A DNA stretch of 49,926 nt, taken from the NCBI GenBank assembly GCA_035655155.1, contig DASRVH010000031.1:1-49926 (forward strand), read 5' to 3'. The notes under the pieces were generated by a model. That model had not been told where the DNA came from. It saw nothing but the letters and a program-made list of their open reading frames with translations, and searched no databases. Both the position numbers and the translations under genes were made by a program. Below are positions 42,320 to 49,926 of the stretch, piece after piece; the stretch's first letter is position 1, and every line of letters starts with the position of its first letter. The DNA comes from Lentisalinibacter sp035655155 (GTDB lineage Bacteria > Pseudomonadota > Gammaproteobacteria > Steroidobacterales > Woeseiaceae).

Positions 42320-43070
42320 TCGACCGGCGCTGTCGGCAGACCTCGTACAGGCACACCCCGGCCGCCACGGACACGTTCAGGCTCTCCACGCTGCCGGCCA
42401 TCGGGATGGCGATCACGGCATCGCAGCGCTCCGCGACGGCTGCCGCCATGCCCCGCTCCTCGCCGCCGAGCACCAGGGCGACGGGACCCGTGAGGTCCGC
42501 CTCGTAGAGCCCGGCGTCGGCGTCGTCCGCGGTGCCGATGACCCGTACCCCGTAGTCGTGCAACCAGTCGATCACCCGCGCCAGGCGTTCCACCCGGGCC
42601 AGGGGCACCGACTCGGCCGCGCCCGTCGCCACCTTCCGGACCGCCGGCGTGATGCCGGCGGCGTGGCGGCGCGGGATGATCACGGCGTCCACGCCCGCGG
42701 CGTCCGCCGTGCGCAGGCAGGCCCCGAGGTTGTGGGGGTCCTGAACGCCGTCCAGCACCAGCAGCAGCACGGCCCCGCCGGCCGTGAGACGCTCCTCGAC
42801 CAGCGTGCGCAGCGCCGCCTCGTCCAGCGACGAGGCGCCTCGGAGCTCCGCCACGACGCCCTGATGCCGGGTGCCGGCGGCGAGCGCGTCCAGCCGGTTC
42901 CGCGCCACCCGCTCGACGGCTACGTCGGCACCGCCGGCGCTCTCCAGCAACCCCGAGATGCGTTCGTTGTCCACCCGGCGATCCACGAGCAGCCGGCGAA
43001 CCCGGCCCGGATCCTCGTCCAGCAGACGCGCCACGGCATGGATGCCGGCGCTGAAGCGGGCGCTAGTCAC
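42294..43070 (-). CDS. rlmB: 23S rRNA (guanosine2251-2'-O)-methyltransferase
   Basis: RlmB methylates G2251 of 23S rRNA. The 258-residue SPOUT protein has an N-terminal substrate-binding domain (GIHAVARLLDED) and knot motifs LVLDGVQDPHNLGACLRTAD, ALVLGGEERGM and IPMAGSVESLNVSVAAGVCL. The GTG at 43070 overlaps the rnr stop by 8 bases, the usual rnr-rlmB pairing. Confidence 0.95.
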   Translation of the reverse strand: MTSARFSAGIHAVARLLDEDPGRVRRLLVDRRVDNERISGLLESAGGADVAVERVARNRLDALAAGTRHQGVVAELRGASSLDEAALRTLVEERLTAGGAVLLLVLDGVQDPHNLGACLRTADAAGVDAVIIPRRHAAGITPAVRKVATGAAESVPLARVERLARVIDWLHDYGVRVIGTADDADAGLYEADLTGPVALVLGGEERGMAAAVAERCDAVIAIPMAGSVESLNVSVAAGVCLYEVCRQRRSIASAPGLG

Positions 43071-45267
43071 CGCCGTCGGCGAGCCGAAAGTCGATGCGCC
43101 GGGTATCCATGTCCACCCGGTTGACGGTCACCGGCAGCTCGTCGCCGAGAGCGTACGCCTTGCCGCTGCGACTGCCGACCAGGCGCTGGGAGCCCGCGTC
43201 GTATTCGTAGTAGTCGTTGCCGAGGGTGGAGACGTGTACCAGGCCGTCGATCTGATACTCGGGGATCTGTACGAACAGGCCGAAGTGGGTCACGCCCGTC
43301 ACGACGCCCTCGTATTGGTTGCCGATCTTGTCTTCCATGAACTGGCACTTCAGCCAGGCCTCCACCTCCCGGGTGGCGTCCTCGGCCCGACGCTCGTGGG
43401 CCGAGGTGAGCTGGCCCAGCCGCTCCATGTCGCCCCGGTCGTAGGCGAACGCCTTCGGCTTGCCGCCATTCGCCAGGTGCTTGATGGCCCGATGCACCAG
43501 CAGGTCCGGGTAACGGCGGATCGGCGAGGTGAAATGGGCGTAGGCGTTCAGGGCCAGGCCGAAATGGCCGATGTTCTCCGGCGTGTACTCGGCGTGCGCC
43601 ATCGAGCGCAGCAGCGCCATGGAGATGGCCTGGGAGTCGGGCCGGTCCTGCACCTCCTGCATCAGCTTGCCGAAGTCTTTTGCCTCCACATGCTCGGGAT
43701 GCGGCACCTTCAGCCCCAGACCGAGGAGATACTCGCGGAAGTCCTGGAACTTCTCCGGATCCGGCTTCGCGTGGACGCGATACAGCGTCGGCACCTTGTG
43801 GCGACGCAGGTACTTCGCGGCCTCCACGTTGGCCGCGACCATGCACTCCTCGATGAGGCGGTGCGCGTCGTTGCGCTCGAATGCCCGGATCGCCTCGATC
43901 TCGCCGCCCTCGTCCAGTTCGATCCTGACGGCCGGGATGTCGAGCTCCAGCGCGCCGCGCCTGGCGCGGGCCTTCGCGAAGGCCCGATAGACGTCATGCA
44001 GGTTGCGGATGTGGGGCGCGATCTCGTCGCCCACCCCGGCATCGCCGGGCTTCGCGCCCTCGATCAGGTTACCGACCTGCTCGTATGTGAGCCGGGCGGC
44101 GGAGCGCATCAGCCCCTCGTAAAAGGTCGATCGGCGCACCTTGCCGCCGGGCCCCACGATCATCTCGCAGACCAGGCAGAGTCGGTCCACCTTCGGGTTC
44201 AGCGAGCACAGCCCGTTGGACAGCACGGTCGGCAACATCGGCACCACCCGGTCCGGGAAATAGACCGACGTGCCGCGCTTGGTCGCCTCCCGGTCGATAT
44301 CCGAGCCGCGCTCGACGTAGTGGCCCACGTCCGCGATGGCCACCAGCAGGCGCCAGCCGTTCTCCACGGGCTCGCAGTAGACGGCGTCGTCGAAGTCTCT
44401 GGCGTCGGCGCCGTCGATGGTGACCAGCGGCAGGTCGCGCAGGTCGCGCCGTCCCTCCTTGGCCGAAGCCGGCACGTGTTTGCCGAAGGCCTTCTCCTCC
44501 TCATGCACTCCGGCCGGCCATTGATGGGGGATGCCGTGCGCGTGGATGGCGAGATCGGTGGCCATGCCGCGCTGCCCGGGCGCGCCGAGCACGCGGGTGA
44601 TACGGCCGGTTGGCTGTTCCTGGCGGGACGGGAAGTCGACCAGCTCGGCGACCACCATCTCGCCGTGCTTCGCGCCGGCCGCCTCTTCCCGGGGAATCAG
44701 TATTCTGTGCTGGATGCGCGGGTTGTCGGGCAGCACCAGCCCGATGCCGCGCTCGCGGATGTATTGGCCGGCGATCTCGCGGGTGCGGTGCTCCAGCACC
44801 TCGATGACCTTGCCTTCCGGGCGGCCCCGGTGGTCGCGCCGGATCACCTTCACGGCGATGCGGTCGTCGTGCATGACCTCCTGCATCTCCCGGGGCGAGA
44901 GGTATACGTCCTCGCCGCCCTCGTCCGGGATCAGGAAGCCGAAGCCGTCCGGATGCGCCTGGACCACACCGGGCACCAGCTGCAGCCGCTCGGTCAGGCA
45001 GTATTCCTGATTCCGGTTCAGAATCAGCTGCCCGCCGGTGATCATGCGCTTCAGCCGTTCGCCGAGGGCGCGGCGGTGCTTGCTCTCGGTGAGCTCGAAG
45101 GCCTCGGATATCTGGTCGAAGTGCAGCGGCCGCCCCTTCGACTCCAGCGTGTCCAGAATCTGGCGCCGGTCCGGCACCGGGTGCTGATAGGTCTTCGTCT
45201 CCTGGCCTTCCTGGCCGCTCTTGCGGCGGCGTCCGCCGCCCTGTCTGTTCCTGTTCCGTTTAGCCAA
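43063..45267 (-). CDS. rnr: Exoribonuclease R
   Basis: RNase R degrades structured RNA from the 3' end. The 734-residue product has an N-terminal basic and winged-helix part, two cold-shock domains (GFGFLIPDEGGEDVYLSPRE), the RNB catalytic domain with DGADARDFDDAVY acidic cluster and RCYPDLLVHRAIKH-like RRYPDLLVHRAIKH, and a C-terminal S1 domain (YEGVVTGVTHFGLFVQIPEY). The Lys-rich tail of E. coli RNase R is missing; the basic stretch lies at the N-terminus instead. The start is TTG at 45267, six bases after AAGGA; the frame is open further upstream but runs into the tRNA-Leu gene. Confidence 0.95.
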   Translation of the reverse strand: MAKRNRNRQGGGRRRKSGQEGQETKTYQHPVPDRRQILDTLESKGRPLHFDQISEAFELTESKHRRALGERLKRMITGGQLILNRNQEYCLTERLQLVPGVVQAHPDGFGFLIPDEGGEDVYLSPREMQEVMHDDRIAVKVIRRDHRGRPEGKVIEVLEHRTREIAGQYIRERGIGLVLPDNPRIQHRILIPREEAAGAKHGEMVVAELVDFPSRQEQPTGRITRVLGAPGQRGMATDLAIHAHGIPHQWPAGVHEEEKAFGKHVPASAKEGRRDLRDLPLVTIDGADARDFDDAVYCEPVENGWRLLVAIADVGHYVERGSDIDREATKRGTSVYFPDRVVPMLPTVLSNGLCSLNPKVDRLCLVCEMIVGPGGKVRRSTFYEGLMRSAARLTYEQVGNLIEGAKPGDAGVGDEIAPHIRNLHDVYRAFAKARARRGALELDIPAVRIELDEGGEIEAIRAFERNDAHRLIEECMVAANVEAAKYLRRHKVPTLYRVHAKPDPEKFQDFREYLLGLGLKVPHPEHVEAKDFGKLMQEVQDRPDSQAISMALLRSMAHAEYTPENIGHFGLALNAYAHFTSPIRRYPDLLVHRAIKHLANGGKPKAFAYDRGDMERLGQLTSAHERRAEDATREVEAWLKCQFMEDKIGNQYEGVVTGVTHFGLFVQIPEYQIDGLVHVSTLGNDYYEYDAGSQRLVGSRSGKAYALGDELPVTVNRVDMDTRRIDFRLADGGD

Positions 45268-45297
45268 AATCGTTCCTTGTTCTGAAATCGGGCGCGA

Positions 45298-45326
45298 TTG
45301 ACAAGGGTATCGCCCTTGAGTAGAGT
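45298..45326 (+). promoter_or_regulatory. tRNA-Leu promoter with palindromic spacer
   Basis: A perfect -35 TTGACA (45298-45303) and -10 TAGAGT (45321-45326) are spaced exactly 17 bases apart, about 42 bases before the tRNA. The spacer holds the inverted repeat CAAGGG-TATCG-CCCTTG at 45302-45318, which would be covered by RNA polymerase and could be an operator. A GC-rich CGCGCCTCCG follows the -10, like the discriminator of growth-rate-controlled stable RNA promoters. Confidence 0.75.
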
Positions 45327-45367
45327 CTCGCGCCTCCGTCGGGGCGCATTCTACGCGCTCCGCGCCT

Positions 45368-45454
45368 GCCCAGGTGGCGGAATTGGTAGACGCGCTAGCT
45401 TCAGGTGCTAGTGGGGGCAACCCCGTGGAGGTTCAAGTCCTCTCCTGGGCACCA
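45368..45454 (+). tRNA. tRNA-Leu(CAG)
   Basis: An 87-base class II tRNA. Acceptor GCCCAGG pairs with CCTGGGC, discriminator A and encoded CCA follow. The D-arm is GTGGCGGAATTGGTAGACGC, typical of leucine. The anticodon stem CTAGC/GCTAG encloses TTCAGGT, giving anticodon CAG for CUG codons. The variable arm is TGGGGGCAACCCCGT and the T-arm has GTTCAAGTC. CUG is the main leucine codon in the neighbouring genes. Confidence 0.97.
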
Positions 45455-45485
45455 CTCCGGGCCATCCTCCGCCCGCGCTCTGCAC

Positions 45486-46625
45486 TCAGCGCGCCGGCCA
45501 CTCCTTCGGCACCATCACGGGCCGCTCCAGCCAGCGCTCGAACCGGGTCTGCAGCTCCGGCAGATGCTCTGCCCACCAGGCCGCATCCGTCTGGAACATC
45601 TGCTCCAGGTTGCCCGGGCCGGTCGGCAGATTCACCTTCACCGCCGGTTCGAGTACCTCCAGCGACGAACGGCGCAGCGGTCCGTAGGGGATATGGCGGG
45701 CCTGGGCCGCGAGGCTCTGCGTGGAGGTCGCGAAACGCAGGAACCCGAGCGCCGCCTCCCGGTTCTCGCTGTGCTTCGGGATGGCCCACACGTCGATATA
45801 ACGGGCGTGGTGGTCCCAGAGGATGGAGAACGGCTCGCCCCGCTCGGCTGCGCTGTGAACGCGCCCGTTGTAGGCGCTGGTCATGACCACGCGGCCGGTC
45901 TCGAGGAGGCGCACCGCCTCCTCGCCGAGACGCCACCACTCGATGTGGGGCTTCAGCTTCGTCAGCACCGCGAAGGCCCGGTCGACGCCCTCCTCGGTCT
46001 CCAGCACCTCGTAGACGCGCTCAGGCGGCACGCCGTCCGCGATGAGCGCCCACTCCAGATTCGTCTGCGGCGTGCGCCGCAGGCCGCGCCGGCCGGGGAA
46101 GGCGCCCAGGTCGAAAAAATCCTCGAGCCGCTGCGGCGACCGCTCCACGCGGCTCTGGTCCCAGGCCACGACGGTCGAGCCGGCCAGGTTGCCGACCCCG
46201 CAACGCATCAGCGCCCCCGGCAGGAAGTCGTCGACGGCGGGCGTGCCGTCCGGCGCCGGCGGCAGCGTCGCGGGATCGATCTCGACCAGCAGATCGTCGT
46301 CGCAGGCACGGATGGCATCGTAGAGCTGCAGGTCCACGATGTCCCATTTCACGTTCCACGCCCGCACCTGGGAGCGGATCTCCTCGATGCCGCCCGCGTA
46401 GTCGACCATCTCCACGTCGATGCCGGTCTCCTGCTCGAAGTCCCGGACGAAACCGAGGATCTGGCTGCGCGTGTAGGCACCGCCCCAGGAGACGACCGTG
46501 AGTTCGTCGTTCCCGGCCGCCAGCGGGGCAGCCCACGCGCTCAGCAGCAATGCCGTGAGTGCCGCCAGAGCCGGCCCGCGAAGCGTACGGAGCGCTGCGC
46601 CCCGGTTACCAGTAATAGCCCACAT
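45486..46625 (-). CDS. PotD-like periplasmic binding protein without ABC partners in view
   Basis: The 379-residue product has a signal peptide (cleavage near AAPLAA-GNDE) and the fold of the spermidine/putrescine binding family (COG0687): LTVVSWGGAYTRSQILGFVR at the start, WDIVDLQLYDAIRACDDDLL and the late VWAIPKHSENREAALGFLRF. Two cysteines are present in the mature part. The ATG at 46625 lies inside the last codons of the barrel-protein gene, overlapping by 20 bases, so translation is likely coupled. No permease or ATPase gene follows; tRNA-Leu and rnr lie beyond. Ligand could be a polyamine, betaine or other cation; the sequence does not decide it. Confidence 0.88.
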   Translation of the reverse strand: MWAITGNRGAALRTLRGPALAALTALLLSAWAAPLAAGNDELTVVSWGGAYTRSQILGFVRDFEQETGIDVEMVDYAGGIEEIRSQVRAWNVKWDIVDLQLYDAIRACDDDLLVEIDPATLPPAPDGTPAVDDFLPGALMRCGVGNLAGSTVVAWDQSRVERSPQRLEDFFDLGAFPGRRGLRRTPQTNLEWALIADGVPPERVYEVLETEEGVDRAFAVLTKLKPHIEWWRLGEEAVRLLETGRVVMTSAYNGRVHSAAERGEPFSILWDHHARYIDVWAIPKHSENREAALGFLRFATSTQSLAAQARHIPYGPLRRSSLEVLEPAVKVNLPTGPGNLEQMFQTDAAWWAEHLPELQTRFERWLERPVMVPKEWPAR

Positions 46626-47976
46626 TGATATTGAACCTCGTGTCCCAGCCGGACTCGTCGCCGCCGGCGAGGGATCCGTCGCCAAAAAAGACCATGTTCT
46701 CGGCCCGGATCAGGTCGAGATACACATAAAGGGGGCCCACACCCACCAGGCAGCCCGTGGTGTTCAGCTGGGAGTCCCGGAAGCGGTCGTCATCTTTCAC
46801 CACGATGCTGTAATCGTTGTAACAGGTCACCTGATCCACGGCCGCCCACGGCACCGGCAGGTTGTAGGCGACGTTGGCGACCAGGACCGAGGCGCGCGAG
46901 GCCACATCGTAGGACGAGCCGAAACCGCCGAGACGGATGGTATCGTCCGGAACACCCGGCGGATTCTCCGGCGAATAGCCGTAGCGTGCGGCCTGCAGTT
47001 GCAGGTTCCAGCGTCCGCAGCGGGTATCCAGGTGCCCCGCGCCGGCCCAGTGGCTGCCGCTGCCGTCCGTCTCGGTGTTGTAGATCTCTCCGAACTGGGC
47101 GGAGAAACCCACCTCGTGGCTGCACGAGGTGCCGGCGCCGAACGTATAGGCAGCGCGGAGATTGCCCTGGTTGACTTCTTCGTTGGCGCTGTCGCCCGCG
47201 GAGACCACGTCCAGGGAGTAACGATCGAGGTCGGCCGCGTTGCTCAGCTCGCCATTCTTGAAGAAAGCGGCCTGCCATTCCCAGGCGCCGTCCGTCCGGC
47301 GATACTTCACGCCCAGGTCGTAGTCGTCCGACAGGCCCAGGTAATAGGGCGCTCCGAACCAGAAGTTGTGGGCGGCATAGGGCAGCAGCCCGAACGGCAC
47401 CCGGGTGATGCCGACCTGCAGGCGACTCTCGTCCTCGAACTCGTAGCCGACCCAGCCGTGGTGGATCACCTGCATGAACGGATAGAACCGGTACTCGGCG
47501 GAGAGCAACAGGTTGCGGAGACTGCCGTCGGCACCGATCCGGAACAGGTCCAGGCCCGCCGCGCCGCGCTTGCTCTCGACGGTCTCGTCGAAATCGTTCC
47601 AGAACAGGTTGAAGCGCAGGGCGCCGCCGAGGCCGATGCCATCCTCGGGCGCCTCCGCGGCTGCCGCGTCGGCCTCCGAGAGCGCCGCCAGATCCCGTTT
47701 CTGGTCGGCATCGGCCAGCCTCCCCTGCCCCGCGCGGGCTTCCTCGAGCTGTTGCTCCAGCAGCCGCACCCGTTCACGCAGGTCCTCCAGCTCGGAGAGG
47801 CGCTCCTTCAGCGTCTCGAGTTCGGCCGCCAGGGCATCGACGTCCCTGCCATCCGCCGGCTGCGCGGTGGCCTGCAACGCCAGTGCCAGGCAGAGGACGG
47901 CCGGTAGCCACCCCCGGCAGCGCCGCTCCGCGGCCGGCGCGCAATGGCGGGACGTCCTGGCGCGGCGGTTCCCCAT
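46606..47976 (-). CDS. Outer-membrane beta-barrel protein with N-terminal coiled coil
   Basis: The 456-residue product has a signal peptide ending near LQATAQPADG, a coiled coil (about 44-90: LAAELETLKERLSELEDLRE), a Glu/Ala-rich linker and a C-terminal barrel of about 330 residues with alternating aromatic strands, for example LRFNLFWNDFDE and WEWQAAFFKNGEL. It ends in FNINVGYYW, a C-terminal aromatic beta-signal for BAM. Four cysteines (SCSHEV, DTRCGRW, VTCYNDY, TTGCLVG) may make loop disulfides. This is a porin-like plan similar to OprO/P-type or uncharacterised porins with coiled-coil heads. It lies nine bases after betT. Confidence 0.82.
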   Translation of the reverse strand: MGNRRARTSRHCAPAAERRCRGWLPAVLCLALALQATAQPADGRDVDALAAELETLKERLSELEDLRERVRLLEQQLEEARAGQGRLADADQKRDLAALSEADAAAAEAPEDGIGLGGALRFNLFWNDFDETVESKRGAAGLDLFRIGADGSLRNLLLSAEYRFYPFMQVIHHGWVGYEFEDESRLQVGITRVPFGLLPYAAHNFWFGAPYYLGLSDDYDLGVKYRRTDGAWEWQAAFFKNGELSNAADLDRYSLDVVSAGDSANEEVNQGNLRAAYTFGAGTSCSHEVGFSAQFGEIYNTETDGSGSHWAGAGHLDTRCGRWNLQLQAARYGYSPENPPGVPDDTIRLGGFGSSYDVASRASVLVANVAYNLPVPWAAVDQVTCYNDYSIVVKDDDRFRDSQLNTTGCLVGVGPLYVYLDLIRAENMVFFGDGSLAGGDESGWDTRFNINVGYYW

Positions 47977-47985
47977 GCCCTGCCC

Positions 47986-49926
47986 CTACCGCACCTGCTG
48001 GAGGAAATGGCTGTGCTTGCGGTACTGGGAGATCACGTCCCCGATGATCTGCTCCTTGGTGTAGCCCATCACGTCGTAGTGCTGACTGCCCTCGAGCAGA
48101 TGGACTTCGGCACCGAAATAATGCCGGGGTCCGTCGCCCCTGCGCTCCCGGGTCTCGGCCAGCGTGTAGGAAGGGGCCGTGTAGACCTGCGGTCGGACCG
48201 CGTAGAGGAACTCCCGCTCCTCGCCATGGCGGACCGCCAGCGCCGCCTCGTCGTCGTCCACGGTAACCTCGACCTCGTAACCCGCATCGCGGAGCTCTTC
48301 GGCCACCTCCGTGAGCGCCGGATGTATCGTCGTGCGCAGAAAGCGCGCCACCTGCTCCCGTTTCGGCATGCGGATGATCGAGCGCAGATGCTGACGCCAG
48401 GGGATCGACGCCTCGCGGATCTGGATGCCGACGGACATGTCCTGGCTGATCTGTCGCATCCGCTCGAGTCTGAGGCTCTGCAGCAGGCCGTAACAGACCA
48501 CCAGCATGATGAAGGTAAACGGCAGGGCCGCCGTGATGGAGGCCGTCTGCAGTGCGGTGAGCCCGCCGGCCAGCAGCAGGGCCGCCGCCACCACGCCCTC
48601 GAGCAGCGCCCAGAACGTCCGCTGCCAGACCGGATTGTCGTCGGAACCTCCCGACGTGATGATGTCGATCACCAGCGAGCCGGAGTCCGAGGAGGTCACG
48701 AAGAACGTCACCACGAGCACGGTGGCGATCAGCGAGGCGATCAGCGAGAACGGGAAGTATTCGAAGAACCGGAACAGCGCCGTGGGCAGATTCTCCTGCA
48801 CGGCGGCGCTGAGCGCACCGGACGCCGCCCCGAGGTCGAGCTCCATCGCCGAGTTGCCGAAGAAGCTGAGCCAGATGAACGTGAAGCCGACCGGCACGAA
48901 CAGCACGCCGACCACGAACTCCCGAATGGTGCGCCCCCGGGAGACCCGCGCGATGAACATGCCGACGAACGGCGACCAGGCGATCCACCACGACCAGTAG
49001 AACAGCGTCCACCCGCCGATCCATTCGTTGGGTTCGTACGCGTAGAGCGTGAAGGTCTTGTTCACCACTTCGCTGAGATAGGCGCCGGTGTTCTGCACCG
49101 CCACCGTCAGCAGGAACGCCGTGGGACCGGCAACGAGCACGAACACGAGCAGGATCAGCGCGAGCAGGAGGTTCCATTCGCTGAGCCGCTTGATGCCGGC
49201 ATCGAGGCCGGCGACGACCGACACCGTGGCCATCAGCGTGATCACGGTAATCAGGATCATCTGCACCGGGACACTCTCCGGCACGTCGAACAGGTAGGCC
49301 AGACCCGCATTGACCTGCAGCACGCCGAGGCCGAGCGACGTGGCCACGCCGAACATGGTGCCCAGCACGGCGAAGATATCGGCCGCGTGGCCGATGGGGC
49401 CGTGGATCCGCTCGCCGATGAGCGGATACAGAGCGGAGCGCACGGTCAGCGGCAGGCTGTGGCGGAACGAGTAGTAGGCCAGCGCCAGCCCGATCACCGC
49501 GTAAATGGCCCACGCGTGGATGCCCCAGTGGAAGAAGGTGATCTTCATCGCCTCGCGGGCCGCTTCCACCGTGCCGCCCGCGCCGGTGGGCGGATTGGCG
49601 AAATGGGTGACCGGCTCGGCCACGCCGAAGAACATCAGGCCGATGCCCATCCCGGCGCTGAACAGCATGGAGAACCACGAGCCGTAACTGTAGTCCGGCT
49701 GCGAGTCGTCCGGACCCAGCTTGATGCTGCCGTAGCCGCTGAAGGCGATGCCGAGACAGAAGATCACGAAAGTGGCGACCGCCAGCATGTAGAACCAGCC
49801 GAAGGTATCGGTGATCCAGCCCTGGATGGCGGAGAAGACGCGGTTCGCCGTTTCCGGCCAGATCGCGCTGAACAGAACGAATACGAGTATCAGACCGGCC
49901 GCACCGATGAAAACCGGCGGGTTCAG
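47986..49926 (-). CDS. betT: BCCT-family choline/betaine transporter BetT, N-terminus outside the window
   Basis: The frame runs open to the window edge; 646 residues are visible, starting LNPPVFIGAAGLILVF, so probably only a short N-terminal tail is missing. BCCT carriers import choline, betaine or carnitine with sodium or protons. Family motifs seen: GMGIGLMFFGVAEPVTHF, the Trp-rich YWSWWIAWSPFVGMFIARVS followed by RGRTIREF, and TSSDSGSLVIDI. The C-terminal cytosolic domain of about 150 residues, with YFGAEVHLLEGSQHYDVMGY and the ending HSHFLQQVR, is the long tail of BetT that senses osmotic state. It heads an operon with a barrel protein and a binding protein. Confidence 0.93.
   Translation of the reverse strand: MNPPVFIGAAGLILVFVLFSAIWPETANRVFSAIQGWITDTFGWFYMLAVATFVIFCLGIAFSGYGSIKLGPDDSQPDYSYGSWFSMLFSAGMGIGLMFFGVAEPVTHFANPPTGAGGTVEAAREAMKITFFHWGIHAWAIYAVIGLALAYYSFRHSLPLTVRSALYPLIGERIHGPIGHAADIFAVLGTMFGVATSLGLGVLQVNAGLAYLFDVPESVPVQMILITVITLMATVSVVAGLDAGIKRLSEWNLLLALILLVFVLVAGPTAFLLTVAVQNTGAYLSEVVNKTFTLYAYEPNEWIGGWTLFYWSWWIAWSPFVGMFIARVSRGRTIREFVVGVLFVPVGFTFIWLSFFGNSAMELDLGAASGALSAAVQENLPTALFRFFEYFPFSLIASLIATVLVVTFFVTSSDSGSLVIDIITSGGSDDNPVWQRTFWALLEGVVAAALLLAGGLTALQTASITAALPFTFIMLVVCYGLLQSLRLERMRQISQDMSVGIQIREASIPWRQHLRSIIRMPKREQVARFLRTTIHPALTEVAEELRDAGYEVEVTVDDDEAALAVRHGEEREFLYAVRPQVYTAPSYTLAETRERRGDGPRHYFGAEVHLLEGSQHYDVMGYTKEQIIGDVISQYRKHSHFLQQVR

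Noticed and set aside
45268..45420. N-terminal extension of rnr upstream of the TTG start
   Set aside because: The extension runs through the tRNA-Leu promoter and gene, and the AAGGA site fits the TTG at 45267.

Overview
The window is chromosomal DNA from a GC-rich gammaproteobacterium. Gene order matches Enterobacteria and Pseudomonads at several loci: bamC-like/dapA divergent from gcvR-bcp with bepA after it, mlaFEDCB, ffh-rpsP-rimM-trmD-rplS beside ypjD/yfjD, and rpsF-rpsR-DUF2232-rplI-dnaB-alr with rlmB and rnr upstream. Acidic C-terminal tails (ribosomal protein S6, MlaC, the BamC-like lipoprotein), a betT-type BCCT carrier and a TRAP transporter fit a salt-adapted, probably marine or halophilic lineage near the Chromatiales/Ectothiorhodospiraceae or an allied order. 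That placement is inference; no species is claimed.

Layout. 1-881: start of an MFS exporter gene, a gene-free stretch, a terminator and tRNA-Ser(GGA). 937-4948: short BamC-like lipoprotein and dapA (minus), then gcvR, bcp and bepA (plus). 5033-8128: the mlaFEDCB phospholipid transport operon (minus). 8236-15228: a promoter with an IscR-type box, a REP-like repeat and the suf operon (Rrf2 regulator, sufB, C, D, S, U, T, and a SixA-like phosphatase). 15240-15355: a 28-bp-armed inverted-repeat element between convergent genes. 15359-21357: putA and hslR (minus), kbl-tdh (plus). 21362-27041: sppA and a TRAP transporter operon with a TatT lipoprotein (all minus). 27104-31487: rplS, trmD, rimM, rpsP, ffh and a metallo-beta-lactamase-fold hydrolase (minus). 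31639-33852: ypjD and a CNNM/CorC-type protein with an unusual leader (plus). 33865-37386: radA (minus), a 535-base gene-poor stretch, then a PP2C phosphatase and an FHA protein (plus). 37415-45267: alr, dnaB, rplI, DUF2232 gene, rpsR, rpsF, rlmB, rnr (minus). 45298-45454: promoter and tRNA-Leu(CAG) (plus). 45486-49926: an operon (minus) of betT (5' end outside the window), an outer-membrane barrel protein and an orphan PotD-like binding protein.

How the parts work together. Most of the window is housekeeping: envelope maintenance (Bam, BepA, Mla, SppA), Fe-S assembly by SUF with SufU/SufT accessories, proline and threonine catabolism, and translation or RNA processing. No CRISPR array, phage, transposase or intact insertion sequence is seen. 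The least ordinary items are the betT/barrel/binding-protein operon, a four-codon proline-containing leader ORF before the CNNM gene, the truncated BamC, the PP2C-FHA pair without a kinase, and the palindromic element at 15240-15355.
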